A stretch of 64,000 bases of DNA from Tenacibaculum sp. SG-28 (lineage in GTDB: Bacteria > Bacteroidota > Bacteroidia > Flavobacteriales > Flavobacteriaceae), in assembly GCF_002954385.1 (NCBI RefSeq), contig NZ_MQVY01000003.1, positions 135,732-199,731 on the forward strand. The letters run 5' to 3'. A program made the translations under genes and the position numbers. The notes under the pieces were generated by a model. That model made no database searches and was not told the DNA's origin. It saw only the letters and a list, made by a program, of their open reading frames with translations. Shown piece after piece: positions 27,322 to 37,162 of this stretch. Position 1 is the stretch's first letter. Each line of letters starts with the position of its first letter.

Positions 27322-28643
27322 TATTTCCCTATTCTATAATACTCAAATCCTTTTTCCTCCAAATTGTAAGCGATATACTGATTCCTTCCATCAAAAATTA
27401 CCGGATACTTTAGTTGGTTTTTAATCTCTGTAAAATCTGGTGAACGAAACTCTTTCCACTCCGTTAAGAGTATTAACGCTTCAGCATTTTTTAAAACATC
27501 ATATTTAGATTCGCAATACGAAACCCCTTCTACATCTTTCAAATAAAAACTTTCTGCTTCCTTTGTAGCTTTTGGATCGTAGGCTTGCACTTTAGCACCT
27601 CTTTTCAACAACTCGTTAACTACATAAATAGCGGGTGCCTCTCGCATATCGTCGGTTCCTGGCTTAAACGCCAAACCCCATAACCCGAAGGTTAAACCGC
27701 TTAAATCTTCCCCAAATCTTTTAACTACTTTTTCTGCAACAACAAACTTTTGTCTGTTGTTTACCTCTTCCACAGATGCTATTAATTGCGCTTTATACTG
27801 GTGTTCCTCCGCAAGCTTTTTTAACGCTTTTACATCTTTCGGAAAACACGAACCACCATAACCAGCGCCTGGATAGATAAAACTATAGCCTATTCTAGAG
27901 TCAGACCCTATACCAATTCTAACATTATTTACATCCGCACCAACTCGTTCGCAAATATTTGCCATTTCATTCATAAAGGAAATTTTGGTAGCCAACATGG
28001 CATTTGCCGCGTATTTGGTCATTTCCGCAGAACGAATATCCATGGCGATGAATCTTTCGTGCGACATCGTAAAAGGATTATACAATTGCTTCATTTTATC
28101 AAATGCATAGTCGGTGTCAGCACCTATCACCAAACGATCCGGCTTCATAAAATCGTTAATTGCATCTCCTTCTTTTAAAAACTCCGGATTAGAAACCACG
28201 TCAAATACAATATTTTTTCCTCTTTTATCCAATTCTAATTGAATAGTCTCCTTAACTCTATCAGCAGTACCCACTGGCACAGTAGATTTATCAACCACTA
28301 CGAGTCTTTTGTTCATCTTCTGCCCTATCTCTTTGGCTACAGTCAGAACATACTGTAAATCTGCTGAACCGTCATCTCCCATGGGAGTCCCAACAGCAAT
28401 AAAGACAATTTCTGCTTCTTTAATTGCCTCTTCTAACTTGGTTGTGAAATGAAGATTTTTATTTTTTATATTTTTTTGAACCATTTTTTCTAAACCAGGC
28501 TCGTAAATTGGTATAATTCCTTTTTGTAGTTTATCAATTTTATCCTGGTCTATATCTACACAAGTTACCCTGTTGCCCATTTCAGAAAAACAGGTTCCTG
28601 ATACTAGCCCAACATAACCTGTACCTATAACAGCTAAATTCAT
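27321..28643 (-). CDS. ugd: UDP-glucose 6-dehydrogenase
   Basis: A 440-residue UDP-glucose dehydrogenase: N-terminal NLAVIGTGYVGLVSGTCF, TVPVGTADRVK, SNPEFLKEGDAINDF, the catalytic Cys in YGGSCFPKDVKAL and FGLWGLAFKPGTDDMREAP. All are glucose-type Ugd features, separating it from the HexNAc-type enzyme at 22043-23326. It oxidises UDP-glucose to UDP-glucuronate in two NAD steps. Its 5' leader lies in repeat copy 2, and the sequence before its ATG resembles that before wlbA. Confidence 0.95.
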   Translation of the reverse strand: MNLAVIGTGYVGLVSGTCFSEMGNRVTCVDIDQDKIDKLQKGIIPIYEPGLEKMVQKNIKNKNLHFTTKLEEAIKEAEIVFIAVGTPMGDDGSADLQYVLTVAKEIGQKMNKRLVVVDKSTVPVGTADRVKETIQLELDKRGKNIVFDVVSNPEFLKEGDAINDFMKPDRLVIGADTDYAFDKMKQLYNPFTMSHERFIAMDIRSAEMTKYAANAMLATKISFMNEMANICERVGADVNNVRIGIGSDSRIGYSFIYPGAGYGGSCFPKDVKALKKLAEEHQYKAQLIASVEEVNNRQKFVVAEKVVKRFGEDLSGLTFGLWGLAFKPGTDDMREAPAIYVVNELLKRGAKVQAYDPKATKEAESFYLKDVEGVSYCESKYDVLKNAEALILLTEWKEFRSPDFTEIKNQLKYPVIFDGRNQYIAYNLEEKGFEYYRIGK

Positions 28644-28822
28644 ATGTTATTTATCTTTAGATTTTACTTCTAAATGTAACGCAACGAAGTTACAAAAAAG
28701 GTTTATAGCTTTTTTAATTTTTAATAAGAAGCTATAGAAAACAGAAGACATCGTGACTACGCTCGATGTGACAGTCCGCTTGATGTGACAGTTGCAATAA
28801 TAAATGGAATACAATAAAAAAC

Positions 28823-28854
28823 AAACTCCTGTAAACAGTTGTTTACAGGAGTTT
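28823..28854 (-). terminator. Rho-independent terminator downstream of tRNA-Arg copy 2
   Basis: A perfect 14-bp stem, AAACTCCTGTAAAC with GTTTACAGGAGTTT, has an AGTT loop and is followed on the minus strand by GTTTTTTATTG. It probably ends transcription of the tRNA and perhaps of the ftsZ-yqeY transcript. Confidence 0.88.
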
Positions 28855-28857
28855 TAG

Positions 28858-28929
28858 TGACCCTGGAAGGATTCGAACCCTCATCCTCAGAGCCGAAATC
28901 TGATGTTCTATCCATTGAACTACAGGGTC
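28858..28929 (-). tRNA. tRNA-Arg (anticodon UCG), copy 2
   Basis: Identical over all 72 bases to the copy at 26163-26234, with the same cloverleaf and TCG anticodon. It begins 12 bases after the yqeY stop on the same strand, so it may be co-transcribed from the cell-division operon. This position behind ftsZ-yqeY looks like the older site, with copy 1 produced by duplication; that order is inference. Confidence 0.95.
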
Positions 28930-28941
28930 ATTGATACACTG

Positions 28942-29388
28942 CTATTGCAATTGTGCTTTTACTATTTTTGCGATGGTATTTCCATCGGCTTGGCCTGCTA
29001 ATTTTTTAGAGGCTAGCCCCATTACTTTTCCCATATCTTTCATACCAGACGCGCCAACTTCACTAATTACGGCAACAACAATGGCTTCCACTTCAGCTTC
29101 ACTTAAGGCTGCAGGCAAAAACTGCTCTAAAACTGCTACTTCTGCGAGCTCTGGTTCGGCTAAATCGGCTCTATTTTGCTCTTGGTATACCTTGGCACTA
29201 TCCTTGCGCTGTTTTACTTGTTTTTGCACAATTTTCAATTCTTCTGCCTCCGACAATGCTCCAGCGCCGTTTTCGGTCTGTGCTAACATAAAAGCAGATT
29301 TTAGCGCTCGTAGTGCCGTTAAAGCATTCGTATCTTTGGCCTTCATTGCTGCTTTCATCTTGGTAACAACGTCTTGTTGTATGCTCAT
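28942..29388 (-). CDS. GatB/YqeY domain protein
   Basis: A 148-residue YqeY protein: N-terminal MSIQQDVVTKMKAAMKAKDT, ALRALKSAF, then EQFLPAALSEAEVEAIV and a C-terminal DMGKVMGLASKKLAGQADG followed by IAKIVKAQL. It resembles the helical tail domain of the GatB amidotransferase subunit and is thought to contact tRNA. Its cellular role is unsettled. It follows ftsZ by 39 bases and precedes tRNA-Arg by 12. Confidence 0.9.
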   Translation of the reverse strand: MSIQQDVVTKMKAAMKAKDTNALTALRALKSAFMLAQTENGAGALSEAEELKIVQKQVKQRKDSAKVYQEQNRADLAEPELAEVAVLEQFLPAALSEAEVEAIVVAVISEVGASGMKDMGKVMGLASKKLAGQADGNTIAKIVKAQLQ

Positions 29389-29427
29389 GGTATTTAATCT
29401 TTAAATGCTATTAATTTAATGCTATCT

Positions 29428-31302
29428 CTAATCTACATTATCGTGTAAAAAGGAATTGTTGGAACGCAGCAAATCGTTATCGTCTGAAGGAAGGGCTTTA
29501 TCCGATTTACTTAGATTATTTGTTACATCAATATCTACCCCCATTCTCTTGTAAGCTGGTTGTTTTTCGATCTCGTCAATATTTTTGTTTACCTGATCGG
29601 CAAACTTGTAATTAAACCCTTTCATCTTTTTTCGTCTTTCTTCTGCCCTTTTCTGCAATTCTGAAATAGACGAACTCATAGGATTAACAGCCAGATCATC
29701 CTTAGTCTCTGCTTCTTCTTGTGGCGCTTTTGTCTTTACCTCAAAGTGCAAAGCAGTATCTTCTTCCTTCATAACTTTTGGTGTAGAGCTCTTTCCGATA
29801 GTGGGAGCAACATCAAAATCATCCAATACATATCGCTTCGGCGTTTCAATAGTTTCAAGAGTAACCTCTGCAGCCTGCACTTCTATGTTTTTAATACTAT
29901 TGGTGGTTGCCACTAAGTCTACTTTCGGCGTTACCTCTTCGTAGGATTGAATTGGAAGATCGAACAGCAAATCTTGTTGTATGTATTGTGGTACCTCTTC
30001 TTCTATTGGTTTGGGAGTTTCTTGTACGATATCTCTAATGATAAAATCTTCCTCTGCTACATTGGTTGCTACCACTTCTTCAAATTCTACAGGAATATCT
30101 TTAATCAAGGTAGAAGTTGGCACTAAACGTAACTTTTCGGTAGTTGGAGAAACTTCCTCTTCTAAAACGTGTACTATTTTTCTATCGGACTTGTTCGTTA
30201 GCGGTTCATTAATAGTGGGTGCCTTTTGTACTTTAGGTTCTTCGAACGAATAGGTTGCTTTTTGTTCATCCTCGAGAGTATGCACAATTTTCTTCACCTC
30301 GGTATTCGTAATATTTCCTTGTTGGTCTGCGGCAAACCCTGTCGCTACAACTGTTAAAGACAAACCATCTTCTAGAGCTTCGTCTTCTCCAATACCCATA
30401 ATAATATTAGCATCGTGCCCTGCTTCTTCTTGAATGTAATCACTGATCTCTCCGATTTCATCTAAGGTAACTTCATTGGCTCCGGAAATAATAAGTAACA
30501 GTACATTTTTCGCTCCAGTAATCTTGTTATCGTTTAGCAAAGGAGAATCTAAAGCTTTTATAATAGCATTTTTTGCACGATTTGCTCCAGATTCTTTTGC
30601 AGACCCCATAATAGCGGTACCACTTCCGGAAAGGACCGTTTTTGCATCGTGTAAATCAATATTTTGCTTGTAGTGGTGGGTAATTACTTCTGCAATTCCT
30701 TTGGCCGCAGTTGCTAAAACCTCATCGGCTTTAGAAAATCCTGCTTTGAAACCTAAATTACCATACACCTCGCGAAGTTTATTATTATTGATAACAATAA
30801 GAGAATCTACGTTTTTGCGCAATTCATCAATCCCTATCTGTGCTTGTTTGCTTCGCATTCTTCCTTCAAACTGAAATGGCATAGTTACAATCCCTACAGT
30901 TAGGATATCCATATCTTTTGCAATCTTAGCAATGATTGGAGCAGCACCGGTTCCGGTACCACCACCCATTCCTGCCGTGATAAAAACCATTTTGGTATGG
31001 GTACTCAACATTTGCTGAATTTCTTGAATACTCTCTGCGGCAGCCTGTGCGCCAATTTCAGGATTTGCCCCTGCACCTAACCCTGAAGTTAAATGCGCTC
31101 CTAATTGAATTTTATTAGGAATAGGACTATTTTCTAATGCTTGAGAATCTGTGTTGCAAATCACGAAATCAACCCCGTGAATTTGCTTACTGAACATGTG
31201 ATTAACAGCATTACTTCCTCCCCCTCCGACGCCAATAACCTTGATAGCACTAGATTGTGATTTTGGCATGTCGAATGAAATGTTATCAAATTCTGTGTTC
31301 AT
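29428..31302 (-). CDS. ftsZ: Cell division protein FtsZ
   Basis: A 624-residue tubulin homologue that polymerises with GTP into the division ring. The GTPase domain (about 15-330) has [16 protein letters not shown] and the tubulin signature [12 protein letters not shown] at about 111-122. A long variable linker follows (330-600, acidic and Thr/Val-rich). The protein ends in [14 protein letters not shown], the FtsA/partner-binding tail of Flavobacteriaceae. The extended length is normal for Bacteroidota. It lies downstream of ftsA with a 79-base gap. Confidence 0.97.
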   Translation of the reverse strand: MNTEFDNISFDMPKSQSSAIKVIGVGGGGSNAVNHMFSKQIHGVDFVICNTDSQALENSPIPNKIQLGAHLTSGLGAGANPEIGAQAAAESIQEIQQMLSTHTKMVFITAGMGGGTGTGAAPIIAKIAKDMDILTVGIVTMPFQFEGRMRSKQAQIGIDELRKNVDSLIVINNNKLREVYGNLGFKAGFSKADEVLATAAKGIAEVITHHYKQNIDLHDAKTVLSGSGTAIMGSAKESGANRAKNAIIKALDSPLLNDNKITGAKNVLLLIISGANEVTLDEIGEISDYIQEEAGHDANIIMGIGEDEALEDGLSLTVVATGFAADQQGNITNTEVKKIVHTLEDEQKATYSFEEPKVQKAPTINEPLTNKSDRKIVHVLEEEVSPTTEKLRLVPTSTLIKDIPVEFEEVVATNVAEEDFIIRDIVQETPKPIEEEVPQYIQQDLLFDLPIQSYEEVTPKVDLVATTNSIKNIEVQAAEVTLETIETPKRYVLDDFDVAPTIGKSSTPKVMKEEDTALHFEVKTKAPQEEAETKDDLAVNPMSSSISELQKRAEERRKKMKGFNYKFADQVNKNIDEIEKQPAYKRMGVDIDVTNNLSKSDKALPSDDNDLLRSNNSFLHDNVD

Positions 31303-31381
31303 AATAACTTTTCTTTTTATTTAATTTCCTCTTGGTCAACAACGCTTTTTTAGGGGATAAAGTGTTGTTAAAATTTATATA

Positions 31382-32719
31382 TTACTCTGCGTTATCTAAA
31401 AACTCCTTGAAACGGTCGGTGAACTTTTCAAAAATGGATTTAGATTTTAGTTTCGGTTCTTCTTTTTCTTCTGCAATTTGTTCTGGTGCTTCTTCTACAA
31501 TATTTTGACTTATTTCTTCTTGTTCTTGCGATATTTCTTGGTTGGTACCCTGCTGTTCTTGTTTTTCTAATCCCTCCATTAACAAACCAACTGCAGTGGC
31601 ATAGGCCGGACTGGAAATTACATCGTCGGAGTCTCCTGCCAAATGCTCGTTAGGATAGCCAATGCGAACATCCATACCGGTAATGTATTCTACCAATTGG
31701 CGCAGGTGCTTTAATTGCGATCCTCCACCGGTTAATACAATTCCTGCAATCAATTTCCCTTTTTGAGTTTCGTGCCCATAATTTTTAATTTCCAAATACA
31801 CGTGCTCGATAATTTCTTGCACGCGAGCATGAATGATTTTAGACAGATTTTTTAGAGTAATTTCTTTGGGTTCTCTACCTCGTAACCCCGGAATAGATAC
31901 GATTTCAGTATCCTTATTTTCGCCAGGCCAAGCAGAGCCAAATTTTATCTTTAACAATTCCGCCTGCTTCTCTATGATAGAACAGCCTTCCTTAATATCT
32001 TCGGTAATCACGTTTCCTCCAAATGGAATAACTGCAGTGTGCCGGATGATTCCGTCTTTGAATATCGCCAAATCGGTTGTTCCACCTCCAATATCTATTA
32101 GTGCAACACCGGCTTCTTTTTCTTCCTGACTCAAAACTGCTGCTGCAGATGCTAAGGGCTCTAAAGTGATATCCGATAGGTGTAAACCAGCACTCTTAAC
32201 ACACCTGCCAATATTGCGAATGGAAGAAACCTGCCCCACTACCACGTGAAAATTAGACTCCAATCTACCTCCGTACATTCCTATTGGTTCTTTGATGTCT
32301 GGTTGGCTGTCTACTTTATATTCCTGAGGCAATACATGGATGATCTCTTCTCCTGGAAGCATAACCAACTTGTGTACTTGCTCTACTAGGTTTTCAATAT
32401 CTCCTTCATCGATAACTTCGTCTGACTTCTCTCTGGTGATGTAATCACTGTGGTGTAAACTTCGAATGTGTTGGCCTGCTATTCCTACTACAACATCCTC
32501 AATGTGTTGGCCAGATACACTTTGTGCTTCCTCTACTGCCTGTTGGATCGATTGGATGGTTTGGGTGATGTTGTTCACCACACCTCGTTTTACCCCCAAA
32601 CTTTTCGCTTTTCCAATGCCTAGTACGTCGAGTTTACCAAATTCATTTTTACGACCAATCATGGCAACAATCTTGGTTGTTCCAATATCTAAGCCTACTG
32701 CTATTTTATTGTTCTCCAT
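31382..32719 (-). CDS. ftsA: Cell division protein FtsA
   Basis: A 445-residue actin-like ATPase that anchors FtsZ to the membrane. The chosen start (MENNKIAVGLDIGTTKIVAM) is 24 bases inside the longest open frame, because the upstream residues are not family-like. It overlaps the end of ftsQ by 14 bases. Phosphate-binding motifs are GLDIGTTKI and VALIDIGGGTTDLAIF; adenosine site VLTGGGSQL. A charged linker (EQQGTNQEISQEQEE) leads to a C-terminal amphipathic stretch, IFEKFTDRFKEFLDN, that likely inserts in the inner membrane. Confidence 0.96.
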   Translation of the reverse strand: MENNKIAVGLDIGTTKIVAMIGRKNEFGKLDVLGIGKAKSLGVKRGVVNNITQTIQSIQQAVEEAQSVSGQHIEDVVVGIAGQHIRSLHHSDYITREKSDEVIDEGDIENLVEQVHKLVMLPGEEIIHVLPQEYKVDSQPDIKEPIGMYGGRLESNFHVVVGQVSSIRNIGRCVKSAGLHLSDITLEPLASAAAVLSQEEKEAGVALIDIGGGTTDLAIFKDGIIRHTAVIPFGGNVITEDIKEGCSIIEKQAELLKIKFGSAWPGENKDTEIVSIPGLRGREPKEITLKNLSKIIHARVQEIIEHVYLEIKNYGHETQKGKLIAGIVLTGGGSQLKHLRQLVEYITGMDVRIGYPNEHLAGDSDDVISSPAYATAVGLLMEGLEKQEQQGTNQEISQEQEEISQNIVEEAPEQIAEEKEEPKLKSKSIFEKFTDRFKEFLDNAE

Positions 32720-33446
32720 CTTGATTATATTTACTGCACACAACTTGGTCGTGATACTTGAGATTAATTTCTTTATACCTATTTATCGTACCGTCCTTCA
32801 GTGCTTTGTTGTAGAATGCTTTGAGTTTTCGTAGTTTTTGAGTCGCCCCTGTAAAGGTTCCAAAAAGTATTTTGTAGTTTCCTGTTCGAACTGTAAACAC
32901 ATACTCTTTTTGTGGCGTTTTTTCGATCGCGATAATTTCTTTTACAAAAAAATCGTCTTTTGCAATAACTTCGATTAACCTAATTAATTCATTGATTTCC
33001 TCAGCACATTTCACTCCAGAAACAAGCGGTACTCTTGCCGAATAATTTGCTGATAGTGGCATAGACGCCTCAAACTTATCAACATAAAATGACGAGTCCT
33101 TGTGAACAAGCCTAGCTATTGCTGTGCGTTGTTTTATAAAGGTTTTCAACACGCCGTCTATGGTTAAAAAAACAGCCGCTTTTTCTACATAGGGATTGTT
33201 GGAAACTACAGTCTCTAGAGAGTGTAAATCTACTACACTTTTTGGTTGGTTTTGAACATTTTTTTGATTTTGTATTAACAATTTATTAACTGCTTTGTGC
33301 GTGAGGAAGTTATTGGCACCTTCCGCAAACTGTACCACCGAATTTTTAACTTTTTTAGCCTCATTTCTTTCCTTGGTAAACCCATAAAGGAAGCCTAAAA
33401 AGCCCAATAAAAGGATAAACAATAGGTTTGTTGCTATTTTCTTCAC
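32706..33446 (-). CDS. ftsQ: Cell division protein FtsQ
   Basis: A 246-residue bitopic protein with a short cytoplasmic start, one membrane segment (NLLFILLLGFLGFLYGF) and a periplasmic domain. The sequence VVSNNPYVEKAAVFLTIDGVL matches the POTRA/beta domain of Bacteroidota FtsQ. Identification depends partly on its place between murC and ftsA, as FtsQ is poorly conserved. It overlaps murC by 4 bases and ftsA by 14. It belongs to the FtsQLB divisome subcomplex. Confidence 0.88.
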   Translation of the reverse strand: MKKIATNLLFILLLGFLGFLYGFTKERNEAKKVKNSVVQFAEGANNFLTHKAVNKLLIQNQKNVQNQPKSVVDLHSLETVVSNNPYVEKAAVFLTIDGVLKTFIKQRTAIARLVHKDSSFYVDKFEASMPLSANYSARVPLVSGVKCAEEINELIRLIEVIAKDDFFVKEIIAIEKTPQKEYVFTVRTGNYKILFGTFTGATQKLRKLKAFYNKALKDGTINRYKEINLKYHDQVVCSKYNQDGEQ

Positions 33447-34795
33447 GCTGTAATATTATATTTTTCTTCTAATTTATCCTGTAAATCTGCTACTAATAAA
33501 CCGATATCTCCTGCTCCGAGTGTTACAATAATTTTAGCACTGGATTGCAAAACATCAGCCACGAGGTTTTTCTTGGTGCTTAAAAGTTTTTGCTCGTTGT
33601 GTATCTTCTCCAATAACCATGCAGATGTTACACCTTCTATCGGGACTTCTCTTGCCGGATAAATATCCAATAAGATAACCTCATCAAAGGCAGCTAAAGA
33701 ACTTGCGAATTCGTCTGCAAAATCTTGTGTTCTACTAAATAAGTGCGGCTGAAATACTACCAATACTTTATCTTCTGGATACAGTTCTCGTAGCGCTTCT
33801 TGCACTGCTGTAATTTCAGTTGGATGATGGGCATAATCGTCTATAAAAACGATGGATTCTTCTTTAATTTTATAGGAGAATCTGCGTTGCACTCCTAAAA
33901 AAGACGCCATTTGTTTTTTGATAATTTGTGGCGCTACACCGTATACATCTGCCATAGCTATAGCAGCGAGTGCATTCATCAGGTTGTGCTTTCCTGGTAA
34001 ATGAAACACCAAATCTTCTATATTTTTAGTTGGGGTTTTTACGGTAAAATGATAGGCACCATTCTCTATTCGTATATTATAAGCTTGGTAATCTGCTGCT
34101 TCGTTTACTGCATAGGTCATTCCCTGTATTGGAAGACCTTTAGCAACGAGCAAAGTATCGGATACTTTGGCGGAAAAATCTCGAAAAGACTGTTCTAGTT
34201 CGTTGGCCTCGCCATAAATATCCAAATGGTCTGCATCCATAGAAGTAATACACGCTATATTTGGAGACAGTCGTAAAAAAGACCTGTCAAATTCATCGGC
34301 TTCTACAATGGTAATTTCATTTTCACCAAGAATCACATTCGAGTGGTAATTTTCGGTAATTCCTCCTAAAAAAGAAGTCGCTCCTAAAGGTTGCATTATA
34401 TGACCAAGTATAGAAGAGGTAGTGGTTTTTCCGTGGGTTCCTGCTACTCCAAAAGAGAAGGTATTCGCGGTGATTACCCCCAAAGCCTCAGAGCGTTTTA
34501 CTACAGTAAAACCGTGGTCTCTAAAATACGTAAGCTGTTGATGATCTTCTGAAATTGCAGGAGTATAAATGACAAGAGTTTTTTCTTTTTCAAGAAAAGC
34601 CATTGGTATTTTTTCAACCACATCTTCGAAATTTATGGTCACTCCATCAGAAAGCAAAGCCTCTGTAATTGGTGAAGGTGTTTTGTCATATCCGGCAACG
34701 AATTTCGCTTGCGACACAAAATACTTGGCAATAGCACTCATTCCAATACCTCCAATACCAATAAAATATACGTTATGTACTTTTGACAACTCCAT
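33443..34795 (-). CDS. murC: UDP-N-acetylmuramate--L-alanine ligase
   Basis: A 450-residue Mur ligase adding L-Ala to UDP-MurNAc. N-terminal YFIGIGGIGMSAIAKYF binds the UDP substrate, and the ATP P-loop GTHGKTTT is at about 119-126. Also visible are EADEFDRSFL, ADHLDIYG and DDYAHHPTEI, all MurC-specific. Full length, no lesion. Fits between murG and ftsQ in the usual dcw order. Confidence 0.97.
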   Translation of the reverse strand: MELSKVHNVYFIGIGGIGMSAIAKYFVSQAKFVAGYDKTPSPITEALLSDGVTINFEDVVEKIPMAFLEKEKTLVIYTPAISEDHQQLTYFRDHGFTVVKRSEALGVITANTFSFGVAGTHGKTTTSSILGHIMQPLGATSFLGGITENYHSNVILGENEITIVEADEFDRSFLRLSPNIACITSMDADHLDIYGEANELEQSFRDFSAKVSDTLLVAKGLPIQGMTYAVNEAADYQAYNIRIENGAYHFTVKTPTKNIEDLVFHLPGKHNLMNALAAIAMADVYGVAPQIIKKQMASFLGVQRRFSYKIKEESIVFIDDYAHHPTEITAVQEALRELYPEDKVLVVFQPHLFSRTQDFADEFASSLAAFDEVILLDIYPAREVPIEGVTSAWLLEKIHNEQKLLSTKKNLVADVLQSSAKIIVTLGAGDIGLLVADLQDKLEEKYNITA

Positions 34796-34821
34796 ATTTT
34801 TGTTTCAACTTCGTAAGCTTA

Positions 34822-35919
34822 CTATTTGGTTTTTATTAATTTTTCAATTTCGTTTACAATATCATTGGTCGCATTAGGCAATGCTAATACTTTTATATTT
34901 TCACTCAAACTCTCCTGCTTTCCTTTATCTTTTAGTAAAGATTCTAAAACTACAGAAAAAGTTTCCAGTTCGGTTTCTTTAACCATTAAGGCACCGTGCT
35001 TTTCTACAATTGCTTTGGCATTTTTAGTTTGGTGGTCTTCTGCTACGTTTGGCGAGGGTATAAAAATGGTTGGTTTACCCACAATACACAATTCAGAAAC
35101 CGAACTTGCACCGGCCCTTGAAACTACAATATCTGTAGCAGCATAGGCTAAATCCATTCGATCGATAAAGGCAAAAACTTGTACGTTTTTACGGTTTTGG
35201 TATTTGGCATATGTTTCATAGTATAACTTCCCGCATTGCCAAAGCACTTGGATTTTTTGCTCCTCAAAAAATTCAAGGTGTGATTCTACCAATTCGTTAA
35301 TTTTTCTAGCGCCCAAACTCCCGCCTAAAACCAAAAGCGTTTTCTTTTTTTTATCCAATTCAAAAAACGTTTTGCCCTCCTCCACTTTGGTATGAATAAA
35401 AAGTAAATCTTGTCGTACCGGGTTTCCTGTTTTTACCATGCGATTTTCTATAAAAAAACGCTCTAAATTATCATAGGCTACGCAAATCTTATTTGCTTTT
35501 TTACCCAGTAACTTATTGGTTATACCTGGGAGTGAATTTTGTTCTTGAATTAACGTTGGGATACCCCTATTATTACACACTAGTAATGTTGGCCCGCTTG
35601 CAAAACCTCCGGTACCAATAGCTACGTCGGGTTTAAATTTCGATACGATGCTATTCGCTTTTAATAAACTATGTACTAACTTAAAGGGAAACACCATATT
35701 TTTAAACGATACTTTTCGCTCGATACCAGAAATCCAAAGTCCTTTAATGGCATAGCCTGCTTTAGGAACTTTTTCCATTTCCATTTTATCTTTTGCTCCA
35801 ACAAATAAAATATTTGCATCAGGATACCTAAGCTTTAGCTCATTTGCAATTGCTACTGCTGGATATATGTGTCCTCCGGTACCACCTCCGCTGATGATGA
35901 AGTTAAAAGATTTTTTCAT
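34822..35919 (-). CDS. murG: Undecaprenyl-PP-MurNAc-pentapeptide GlcNAc transferase
   Basis: A 365-residue GT28 enzyme that makes lipid II from lipid I at the inner membrane's cytoplasmic face. Motifs: N-terminal [42 protein letters not shown], and the donor site [12 protein letters not shown]. It lies 26 bases before murC. Intact and normal length. Confidence 0.97.
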   Translation of the reverse strand: MKKSFNFIISGGGTGGHIYPAVAIANELKLRYPDANILFVGAKDKMEMEKVPKAGYAIKGLWISGIERKVSFKNMVFPFKLVHSLLKANSIVSKFKPDVAIGTGGFASGPTLLVCNNRGIPTLIQEQNSLPGITNKLLGKKANKICVAYDNLERFFIENRMVKTGNPVRQDLLFIHTKVEEGKTFFELDKKKKTLLVLGGSLGARKINELVESHLEFFEEQKIQVLWQCGKLYYETYAKYQNRKNVQVFAFIDRMDLAYAATDIVVSRAGASSVSELCIVGKPTIFIPSPNVAEDHQTKNAKAIVEKHGALMVKETELETFSVVLESLLKDKGKQESLSENIKVLALPNATNDIVNEIEKLIKTK

Positions 35920-35951
35920 TTTCTAGTATTTAAATGCAACGCATGCCTATT

Positions 35952-37138
35952 TTATATTGTTTCATGCAAAATATCTAAGGGGTTATCGTCTAAAATTGTC
36001 TCTTCTGTTTCGTTTTTGGAGGCACTTACACTTAGTATCATCCCAATAGCAAAACAGGTCATCCAAATGGAGGTTCCTCCACTACTTATTAATGGTAATG
36101 TTTGCCCTGTAACGGGTAGTATGTTTACGGCTACTGCCATATTTATTAAGGCCTGAAATACAATTGGAATCCCCACGCCAATCACCATTAGCGTCGCGAA
36201 GATTGTATTTGCCTTTTTCGCCGTGATAAGAATTCTAAACAGTAAGAGCAAGTAGATAAAAACAACTAATAATGCACCTACCAAACCGTATTCTTCTACA
36301 ATAATGGCATAGATAAAATCGGAAGAAGATTGCGGGAGAAAGTTCTTTTGCACACTTTTTCCTGGCCCTTTCCCTACCAAACCTCCGGTAGCAATCGCTA
36401 TTTTAGCCTTTTCTACCTGGTAATTCTCTGCACCCTCGGTTTTCGAAAAATTTTCCAATCTATTCTGCCAAGTATGCACCCTGTTTGGCATAGCATCGGG
36501 AAAGGCTTTGGCTACTAAAACAAAAAACAAGAGCGCAAACATTCCGATACCTAAAATATAGCCAATGTACTTTAGTGGATACCCACCTATATACGCCACC
36601 AACAAAATCATCGTGAAAAATATAGCTGTTGTAGAAAAATTTGCAGGAAGTATAAGCCTAAGACTATAGCTACAGGGAGCCATAACTGCAATGCACTTTC
36701 TTGAAATGTGATTTGACTTTCCTTATTTCGTGCCAAATACCGAGCTACATACACCATTAAAACCAGACCAGCAAGGGTAGAGGTTTGGAAACCGATACCT
36801 ACGAAAGGAATTTGAATCCATCTACTTGCATTAGCTCCATCAATCATTTTACCCTGTGCCATGGTAAACACTAGTAGTAAAATAACAATAGGCAATAAAA
36901 GAACCGAACCACCGCTAAAATAACGGTAAGGTATTTTGTGCACCCCATATAAGATAGCAAAGCCTGTAAGTAGCACGACAATTTGTTTTACCAAATGCCC
37001 AAAGGTAGAACCATTCCCCACCACATAGACTAAATTAGTACTAGCACTGTATACTGGCATGAATGAAAAAATAGCCAATACAGCGACTATTGCCCAAATA
37101 GTGCGATCTCCTTTTATATGTTTAAAAATGGTTTTCAT
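35952..37138 (-). CDS. ftsW: FtsW septal peptidoglycan polymerase, interrupted by a frameshift
   Basis: Pieces 36608-37138 and 35952-36683 overlap in different frames. One missing base within 36651-36658 (for example TTAAT read as TTAT) would join VAIVLGL to ILPANFSTTAIFF, producing a 395-residue SEDS protein of normal size with about ten membrane spans. Motifs in the second half include GLVGKGPGKSVQKNFLPQSS with DFIYAIIVEEYGL, and LPLISSGGTS near the C-terminus. FtsW polymerises lipid II with FtsI and is essential, so the break is almost certainly a sequence error. Confidence 0.92.
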
Positions 37139-37162
37139 AGGTTTTTCACTGTAGCATGTCTG

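Larger units (their letters stand above)
28668..28938. repeat. Direct repeat copy 2: leader, REP-like element, terminator and tRNA-Arg
   Basis: This is the shorter copy of the repeat at 25912-26243. It contains ACGCTCGATGTGACAG, CTTGATGTGACAG, a perfect terminator hairpin and the same tRNA-Arg. It lies between the ugd start and the yqeY stop. Downstream similarity to copy 1 ends at ATTGATACA. Confidence 0.8.

Noticed and set aside
25912..28938. Integrative element or prophage attachment at tRNA-Arg
   Set aside because: No integrase, excisionase or phage gene is present, and the repeats include the whole tRNA with terminator and leader rather than a short att core.
28931..29404. 157-residue plus-strand frame opposite yqeY
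   Set aside because: It is the antisense shadow of a clear YqeY protein; the translation is Ala/Ser/Phe-rich with no domain.
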